A stretch of DNA of 10,634 nt, from positions 1 through 10,634 of the forward strand of contig SLBH01000142.1 of NCBI GenBank assembly GCA_007126415.1. The letters are read 5' to 3'. Under the pieces are notes generated by a model. It searched no databases and was not told where the DNA came from. It worked only from the letters and a program-made list of their open reading frames with translations. Shown here one piece after another: positions 6,062 through 10,634 of the stretch. Both the position numbers and the translations under genes were made by a program. The first letter of the stretch is position 1. Every line of letters starts with the position of its first letter. The stretch comes from Spirochaetales bacterium. GTDB lineage: Bacteria > Spirochaetota > Spirochaetia > DSM-27196 > SLAA01.

Positions 6062-8830
6062 TTAACGCCCGTGGCAGTGTTTGTACTTCTTGCCGCTGCC
6101 GCACGGGCAGGGGTCGTTTCTGCCGACCTTTGGATAGTTCCGTGTAACCTGGCCCTTTTGCGGACGGGTAGCGGTAGCGGTGGCGGTGGCGGTGCCGCCG
6201 CCGCCGGAGGTTTGCTGAGCCGCGGCTGCCCCGCCTCCGGCTGCAAACATCTGCATCGAGCTGTGCGTGGCGGTTCCCGCGGGTACCGCGCCGCGCTGTG
6301 CGCTCGGGCGTCCGATTCCTTCCGCTTTCACCGCGATCACTTTGCGTGCGATAGACGTCCGTATATCGTAGATAAGCTGGTCGAAGATCTGAAACCCTTC
6401 GAGCTTGTACTCCAGCAGCGGATTCTTCTGAGCGTAGCTGCGTAGGTACACCGCTTCGCGCAGTCCCTCGAGGTTCTCCAAGTGGTCCTGCCAGCGCTTG
6501 TCGATGCTGCGGAGATAAGCGTCGCGGATCGCGAGGTTCAGCTGCTCGTGACCGGCGATCCCGGCCTTGTTCTCCAGATCCTTCCATATTTCGTCTACGA
6601 TTGAGTCGCGCAGCTGCTCGGGCGTGAGCGCCGCGAGCTCGTCCTCGTTCTGCTCCGTCGCGAAGAACAGCGTATCGTGCAAGCCGGTGAGAAACTCGTG
6701 CAGCAGATGGCGATCTTCTCCGCGCGAGGCGATGTAGGGTTGGACGATTTCGTCTACCACTTCGGTTGCGCTGCGCCACACGCGCTCGATCAGGTTGTCG
6801 TCGCTCAGGATCGCGTCGCGTTGTTCGTAGATCAGCTTACGTTGTTCGTTGAGAACGTCGTCGTACTCAAGCAGATGCTTGCGGATGTCGAAGTTGCGCT
6901 CTTCAACCTTCGACTGCGCCGACTCTATGGTGCGGTTGATCAGCCGGTGGTTAAGCGGCTCGTCTTCTTCCATGCCGCGTTGCATGATTGATTTGAGCCG
7001 ATCGGAGCCGCGGCCGAACAAGCGCATGAGATCGTCGTCCATCGAGAGAAAGAAGCGCGACTCGCCGGGGTCGCCCTGGCGACCGGAGCGCCCGCGCAGC
7101 TGATTGTCTATGCGACGCGACTCGTGGCGCTCGGTCCCGAGAACGTAGAGGCCTCCGAGGCCGCGAACCTCGTTGTAGTCGTCGCGCCACCGCACCGACT
7201 CCTGCCGGAGAGCCGCTTGATAGCTTTCTTCATCGGCGTCGGTGCCGGCCTTGCGTCGGGCGCGGAACTCGGGGTTGCCGCCGAGTTTGATATCGGTGCC
7301 GCGACCTGCCATGTTGGTCGCGATTGTAACTGCGCCTTTAGCGCCGGCCTCGGCGATGATCAACGCTTCGCGCGCGTGGTTCTTGGCGTTTAACACCTCA
7401 TGACGCACACCCGTCTTAGTCAAGACGTTTGAAAGCTTCTCGGAGCGCTCGATCGAGGCGGTGCCGATCAACATCGGCTGACCTTTTTCGTTGACGCGTT
7501 TGATCTCGTCGGCGATCGCCTGGTACTTGGCGTTTTCGTTGACATAGATTACGTCGTCCTGGTCCAGCCGAGCGAGCGGGCGGTTGCTCGGGACCACCAC
7601 GACATCGAGTCCGTAGATCATTCCAAACTCTTTGGACTCGGTCTCGGCCGTGCCGGTCATGCCGGAGAGCTTGTCGTACATGCGGAAGAAGTTCTGCAAC
7701 GTGATGGTGGCGAGCGTTCGGTTGCGCTGCGCGATGCGAATGCCTTCCTTGGCCTCGATTGCCTGGTGTAAGCCGTCGGAGTAGCGCCGACCGTGCAAAA
7801 TGCGGCCGGTGAACTCGTCGACGATCTGCACTTGGCCTTCGCTGACGACGTAATGCGTGTCGCGGTGAAACAGCTTCTGAGCGCGCAAGGCCTGGGTGAA
7901 GTAATGAATGTACTCGAAGTTCTCTTCCTCAAAGAGTGAGGTCGTGATGATCTTGCGTTTCATCAAGAGATCTTCGATGTGGTTCAAGCCTTCATCGGTG
8001 AAGGTTACCCGGCGGCTCTTTTCCTCGAGCTTGAAGTCGCCTACCGGCTCATCGGGATAGTCGTCGGTTTCGGGGTCTTTCTCGCACTCCACGAGCTCGC
8101 GCGCGAGCCGGTCTACCTCGACGTACTTGCGTGTGTCGTCCTCGGTGGCACCGGAGATAATCAACGGAGTGCGCGCTTCGTCTATGAGTATTGAGTCTAT
8201 TTCGTCTACGATCGCGTAATGATGGCCCCGCTGCACCTTGCGTGAGTGATCGAACGACATGTTATCGCGGAGATAGTCGAAACCGAACTCGCTATTAGTG
8301 CCGTACGTGATGTCGCGGCGGTAGGCGTCCTTGCGCGCTTCGGTCTCCATGCGGGAGACGATGGAGCCCACCGTGAGGCCGAGGTATGCGTAGACAGGGC
8401 CCATCCAGGCCGCATCGCGCTCGGCGAGATACTCGTTAACCGTTACGATATGCACGCCTTCCGCGGGAAGCGCATTCAGATAGGCGGCGGTAACCGAAGA
8501 AACGGTCTTTCCCTCGCCGGTCTTCATCTCCATGATCCTGCCCTGATGCAGCACGATCCCGCCGAGGAGCTGTACATCGTACAAACGCTCACCTAACACG
8601 CGGCGGGCGGCCTCGCGGACCAACGCATAGGCCGGCGGAAGGAGATCGTCGAGCGTCTCGCCCTCGGCGTAGCGCCGTTTCAGTTTTTCGGTCTCTTGAG
8701 GGAATGCCTCCGGCGGCAAGGAAACAGCCCAAGACTCAAGCGAGTTTATCTCATGCAGAATCGGCAACAGCCCTTTAAGATCCTGCTCATGTTTCGACCC
8801 GAATACGAGATCGATAATCTTCTGAACCAT
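6062..8830 (-). CDS. secA: Preprotein translocase ATPase SecA
   Basis: The ATP-driven motor that pushes unfolded preproteins through SecYEG. Using the ATG at 8830 the protein is 922 residues, slightly long for the family, mostly because of the C-terminal linker. Visible landmarks: the N-terminal [12 protein letters not shown], Walker [10 protein letters not shown] with Lys108, the [18 protein letters not shown] segment (209-226), the preprotein cross-linking region after it, the second nucleotide-binding fold ([14 protein letters not shown] and [20 protein letters not shown]), the scaffold helix and two-helix finger ([23 protein letters not shown]), and the C-terminal zinc/SecB-binding motif with Cys908, Cys910, Cys919 and His920. 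A TTG at 8875 is in frame but would add 15 residues not typical of SecA and would run into the divergent promoter, so 8830 is preferred. There is no strong ribosome binding site. It is convergent with the small ORF and divergent from the lipoprotein gene. Confidence 0.97.
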   Translation of the reverse strand: MVQKIIDLVFGSKHEQDLKGLLPILHEINSLESWAVSLPPEAFPQETEKLKRRYAEGETLDDLLPPAYALVREAARRVLGERLYDVQLLGGIVLHQGRIMEMKTGEGKTVSSVTAAYLNALPAEGVHIVTVNEYLAERDAAWMGPVYAYLGLTVGSIVSRMETEARKDAYRRDITYGTNSEFGFDYLRDNMSFDHSRKVQRGHHYAIVDEIDSILIDEARTPLIISGATEDDTRKYVEVDRLARELVECEKDPETDDYPDEPVGDFKLEEKSRRVTFTDEGLNHIEDLLMKRKIITTSLFEEENFEYIHYFTQALRAQKLFHRDTHYVVSEGQVQIVDEFTGRILHGRRYSDGLHQAIEAKEGIRIAQRNRTLATITLQNFFRMYDKLSGMTGTAETESKEFGMIYGLDVVVVPSNRPLARLDQDDVIYVNENAKYQAIADEIKRVNEKGQPMLIGTASIERSEKLSNVLTKTGVRHEVLNAKNHAREALIIAEAGAKGAVTIATNMAGRGTDIKLGGNPEFRARRKAGTDADEESYQAALRQESVRWRDDYNEVRGLGGLYVLGTERHESRRIDNQLRGRSGRQGDPGESRFFLSMDDDLMRLFGRGSDRLKSIMQRGMEEDEPLNHRLINRTIESAQSKVEERNFDIRKHLLEYDDVLNEQRKLIYEQRDAILSDDNLIERVWRSATEVVDEIVQPYIASRGEDRHLLHEFLTGLHDTLFFATEQNEDELAALTPEQLRDSIVDEIWKDLENKAGIAGHEQLNLAIRDAYLRSIDKRWQDHLENLEGLREAVYLRSYAQKNPLLEYKLEGFQIFDQLIYDIRTSIARKVIAVKAEGIGRPSAQRGAVPAGTATHSSMQMFAAGGGAAAAQQTSGGGGTATATATATRPQKGQVTRNYPKVGRNDPCPCGSGKKYKHCHGR
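6167..6202 (-). repeat. Hexanucleotide repeat encoding the Ala-Thr tract of the SecA linker
   Basis: On the plus strand GGTAGC occurs twice, then GGTGGC twice, then GGTGCC and GCC units. In SecA this encodes alternating Ala-Thr followed upstream by Gly and Ala runs, in the flexible linker (about residues 863-892) before the zinc motif. It is in frame and a likely slippage site. Confidence 0.6.
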
Positions 8831-8845
8831 GCTACGACTGTAGTA

Positions 8846-8875
8846 TGTATCGGAAACGCCGGTCAAGATTGACAA
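8846..8875 (-). promoter_or_regulatory. Tentative secA promoter
   Basis: On the minus strand TTGTCA (8875-8870) is followed after 18 bases by GATACA (8851-8846). An alternative pairing is TTGACC (8866-8861) with TACTAC (8845-8840) at 15 bases. Both are weak matches in the -10. Either would start transcription shortly before the ATG at 8830. Offered as a candidate only. Confidence 0.3.
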
Positions 8876-8883
8876 GATTGACA
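8864..8883. repeat. 9-bp tandem repeat duplicating the -35 hexamer
   Basis: AAGATTGAC is repeated directly at 8865-8873 and 8874-8882, and 9-base periodicity extends from 8864 to 8883. The repeat creates two TTGACA hexamers (8869-8874 and 8878-8883) on the plus strand, of which only the second is correctly spaced from the lipoprotein -10. On the minus strand it supplies the candidate secA -35. Confidence 0.7.
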
Positions 8884-8906
8884 GCGTTCGGCGCGAACGC
8901 TACTAT
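8878..8906 (+). promoter_or_regulatory. Strong promoter for the lipoprotein-nnrE operon
   Basis: A perfect -35 TTGACA (8878-8883), a 17-base spacer and a TACTAT -10 (8901-8906). The expected start at about 8913 falls within a few bases of the ATG at 8915, predicting a leaderless or nearly leaderless mRNA. This agrees with the absence of a Shine-Dalgarno sequence before that ATG. Confidence 0.65.
8884..8900. promoter_or_regulatory. Candidate operator: palindrome filling the promoter spacer
   Basis: GCGTTCGGCGCGAACGC is a perfect 7-bp inverted repeat around a 3-base centre, and it occupies exactly the 17 bases between the -35 and -10 of the lipoprotein promoter. Dimeric repressors commonly bind in this position. 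It does not match CIRCE, and its half-sites have the reverse orientation of the Gram-positive LexA box. Regulator unknown. Confidence 0.45.
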
Positions 8907-8914
8907 CATCGCAT

Positions 8915-10156
8915 ATGAAGCGTCCTGTTTGCGTCGGCGGCGGGCTCCTGCTGAGTTTGGTTGTCCTTATATCGGTGATCGGCATATCGGTGATCGGCTG
9001 TTCCCGGCAGGAGGTGCGCTCGCTCTCACGTGAAGACCTCTTCCGGATAGAGCTCGGCAAGATGGAAGACCAGCTCGACGTGTTCTACGGGCCGGGCCAA
9101 CCATTGCGTCATAAGACGCGCCTTTTCATGCGCGACGGGCGGTTCTTTGTCGGTGACGCCGCGGCCAACAAAATCATGCAGTTCACCAGCTACGGCGACC
9201 TGCTGTCGCTTCTGTATAACCCGGACGACAACCCTCGCCCGGTGCAGCTGCAGGCCTCGCAGAACCCCGGAACGCTTATCAACCGCCGCGCCTACCCGTA
9301 CCATTTTCGCCAAACCGGGGAGATCGCGGTTACATCCGGGAAAGAGCTGCTGGTTGAGGAGTATCTCTCACCGGAGCGCGCGGTATACGACGAGGAGCGT
9401 GCCGCAAGCCTCAATCGTCAGGTGCTTCGCTTCACCCCGCAGGGGCGCTTGATCGATTACCTGGGCCAGGAAGGCATCGGTGGTAGCCCGTTCCCGCATA
9501 TCGAGAGCATACACGTCAACGACCACGACGAGATCATCGTGATCTCGCACACGCTCGATACCTGGATTGTCTACTGGTTTTCGCCCGAAGGCGAGCCGTT
9601 GTATGAGATCGAGATCCCGAACGACCGCCTGCCGTTGGTAGCGGACGAGGACAACTTGATTCCGTTTCTCGAAACCATCAAGCCCGACCGCGAGCAGCAT
9701 CGCTTGTACCTCCATCTGAACTACTACCGGGAGTCGGTAGACGCCGAAACCGAGGCTACCTACGGTATCGAGACCTACGCGTCTCGAATCTACTGGCTCG
9801 ATCTCGAGAGCGGCCGGTACGAAGGTTACGTTGATATCCCGGAGAACGTTCAGCAGCGCCCGGGGCACAGTGTGTTCGATCAACAAGAGGTGCAGTTCCT
9901 CTACGAGTTTATCGGTACCGGTCGCGGCGAGACCTTCTTTCTGCTTAGTCGTGAGCGCGCCACACAGGTGCAGCTGATGATAATGAACGCCGAGGGTCGA
10001 GTGCTCTCCCGTCGTATGATCGAGATACCGGAGCCCGACCTTTTGATGAAGTCGTTCAACCTAACCGCCGACGGCATTCTCTCGGCGCTCCTGGTGGGGC
10101 ACGACGAAGCGCGCGTAGTCTGGTGGCGAAGCGATCGGTTGCTAGCCGGACGCTGA
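8915..10156 (+). CDS. Beta-propeller-like lipoprotein, conserved spirochaete type
   Basis: A 413-residue predicted lipoprotein. The N-terminus MKRPVCVGGG is followed by a hydrophobic core and the relaxed lipobox SVIGC, with Cys29 as the lipidated residue, as accepted for spirochaetes. The mature part has repeated beta-rich stretches of the form hydrophobic-xx-G-x-hydrophobic (for example LFMRDGRFFVGD, IMQFTSYGDLLSLLYN, VLRFTPQGRLIDYLGQEG, IYWLDLESGRYEGYVDIP, LMIMNAEGRVLSRRM), suggesting a six-bladed NHL/6-bladed propeller fold. From memory the MEDQ-D-F, MRDG-FF and FTSYGDLLSLLYN segments recall the spirochaete lipoprotein family named after Leptospira LIC_12708; this was not verified. Function is unknown, with ligand binding or an envelope scaffold possible. 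The ATG at 8915 has no ribosome binding site but fits the signal peptide. It is divergent from secA and probably co-transcribed with nnrE, which starts 21 bases downstream. Confidence 0.85.
   Translation: MKRPVCVGGGLLLSLVVLISVIGISVIGCSRQEVRSLSREDLFRIELGKMEDQLDVFYGPGQPLRHKTRLFMRDGRFFVGDAAANKIMQFTSYGDLLSLLYNPDDNPRPVQLQASQNPGTLINRRAYPYHFRQTGEIAVTSGKELLVEEYLSPERAVYDEERAASLNRQVLRFTPQGRLIDYLGQEGIGGSPFPHIESIHVNDHDEIIVISHTLDTWIVYWFSPEGEPLYEIEIPNDRLPLVADEDNLIPFLETIKPDREQHRLYLHLNYYRESVDAETEATYGIETYASRIYWLDLESGRYEGYVDIPENVQQRPGHSVFDQQEVQFLYEFIGTGRGETFFLLSRERATQVQLMIMNAEGRVLSRRMIEIPEPDLLMKSFNLTADGILSALLVGHDEARVVWWRSDRLLAGR
8969..8998 (+). repeat. Perfect 15-bp tandem duplication in the lipoprotein signal peptide
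   Basis: ATATCGGTGATCGGC occurs twice back to back, encoding ISVIG-ISVIG (residues 19-28) immediately before the lipidated Cys29. It is in frame and identical at all 15 positions, so it looks recent or slippage-prone. It lengthens the hydrophobic core by five residues while preserving the residues before the cysteine. Confidence 0.85.
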
Positions 10157-10177
10157 GCGTCACCCGGGGAGGAAACG

Positions 10178-10634
10178 ATGCGGAGTATCTCACCGGTTGG
10201 CCTGCCGTTGCCGACAGCAGGCGAGATGAGCGAGATCGACGCTCGCACGCAGAGCGAGTACTCGATTCCGGAACTGGTGCTGATGGAGAACGCCGGACAA
10301 CGAATCTGGGAGCGCGCCAAACGGTGGGCCGGGCCGCGCCTGTGCGATGACGCGCTGCTCGTGATCGTCGCCGGGACCGGCAACAACGGCGGTGACGCGC
10401 TCGTGATCGCGCGCGCCGCGTGGCTCGAGGATCGCTACGCGGTGGCGGTTGTGCTCACCCGCCGGCCCGAAAGCGGCCCGGCCGCGGTGCACGCCGCGTC
10501 CTGCGAGGCGCTCGGTATTCCGTTAATCAACTACGCCGAAGCGCCGGAAGACGCTCACGCCTTGATCGGCGAGGCCGACTGGCTGTTCGATGGTTTGCTC
10601 GGCACCGGACTGAGCGGCGAGGTGCGGGGCGCCG
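10178..10634 (+). CDS. nnrE: NAD(P)H-hydrate epimerase, N-terminal part (3' partial)
   Basis: An ORF of 152 codons, open to the right edge. It matches the YjeF N-terminal domain, which interconverts the R and S forms of damaged NAD(P)H hydrates so that the dehydratase NnrD can repair them. Visible motifs are LVLMENAG (33-40), the nucleotide-binding GTGNNGGDALVIAR (66-79) and FDGLLGTGLSGEVRG (137-151), the last carrying the conserved catalytic-type Asp138. In many bacteria the NnrE domain is fused to a C-terminal NnrD kinase-like domain; the window ends too early to tell, so the full gene may be the bifunctional nnr. The start at 10178 is well supported by GGGGAGG (10166-10172) five bases upstream. 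It lies 21 bases after the lipoprotein stop, in the same direction, so probably in the same operon. Confidence 0.9.
   Translation, partial: MRSISPVGLPLPTAGEMSEIDARTQSEYSIPELVLMENAGQRIWERAKRWAGPRLCDDALLVIVAGTGNNGGDALVIARAAWLEDRYAVAVVLTRRPESGPAAVHAASCEALGIPLINYAEAPEDAHALIGEADWLFDGLLGTGLSGEVRGA

Noticed and set aside
5898..6779. A 293-codon open frame on the minus strand inside the secA 3' half
   Set aside because: It is a different frame of the same strand as secA, Arg-rich and lacking motifs; secA is intact through this stretch, including its zinc motif, so this is a GC-rich shadow frame.
8830..8875. Alternative TTG start adding 15 residues to SecA
   Set aside because: The typical SecA N-terminus aligns with the ATG at 8830, and the extension coincides with the candidate secA promoter and the tandem repeat.
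8884..8900. Palindrome as a CIRCE or LexA (SOS) box
   Set aside because: The half-sites do not match the CIRCE consensus, and the GTTCG...CGAAC order is the reverse of the Gram-positive LexA box; only an unassigned operator can be supported.

Overview
The window looks like core chromosomal DNA of a GC-rich spirochaete (Spirochaetaceae-like). The clues are a full-length Maf/DUF115 flagellin-glycosylation-type protein, a lipoprotein with a relaxed lipobox whose sequence resembles a conserved spirochaete lipoprotein family, and roughly 60% GC with the CGC/GAG/CTC-rich codon use typical of the high-GC members of that group. The assignment is inferred from protein character and no search was run. 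I see no mobile element, phage gene, CRISPR array, tRNA or rRNA, and no gene-free stretch longer than about 140 bases.

Layout. (1) A minus-strand operon runs leftward from about 4250 to beyond base 1: lepB (type I signal peptidase), a class B penicillin-binding protein with a C-terminal PASTA module, and a Maf/DUF115 protein whose ATG overlaps the PBP stop codon and whose 3' end is outside the window. (2) Divergent from lepB, on the plus strand, is a membrane-anchored LysM-M23 cell-wall endopeptidase with an unusually long basic N-terminus. It is followed by a 37-residue small ORF with a strong ribosome binding site and its own extended -10 promoter. (3) secA lies on the minus strand and converges on that small ORF. 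(4) Divergent from secA, on the plus strand, is a beta-propeller-like lipoprotein gene followed 21 bases later by the start of nnrE (NAD(P)H-hydrate epimerase), which runs off the right edge.

Functional themes. The window combines protein export (SecA, signal peptidase I), septal or elongation peptidoglycan synthesis and remodelling (PBP, LysM-M23), surface or flagellar glycosylation (Maf) and one metabolite-repair gene. Most coding content is recognisable housekeeping, and I do not find a convincing new multi-gene system.

The less ordinary signals are in the short intergenic regions. The lepB/M23 region has interleaved divergent promoters whose -10 elements overlap on opposite strands. The secA/lipoprotein region has a perfect 17-bp interrupted palindrome that exactly fills a promoter spacer, next to a 9-bp tandem repeat that duplicates the -35, and the transcript is predicted to be nearly leaderless. 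The M23/secA gap holds the small hydrophobic ORF. There are also several in-frame micro-duplications: a 15-bp one in the lipoprotein signal peptide, a 6-bp one in the SecA linker, and 9/18-bp ones in the M23 N-terminus.
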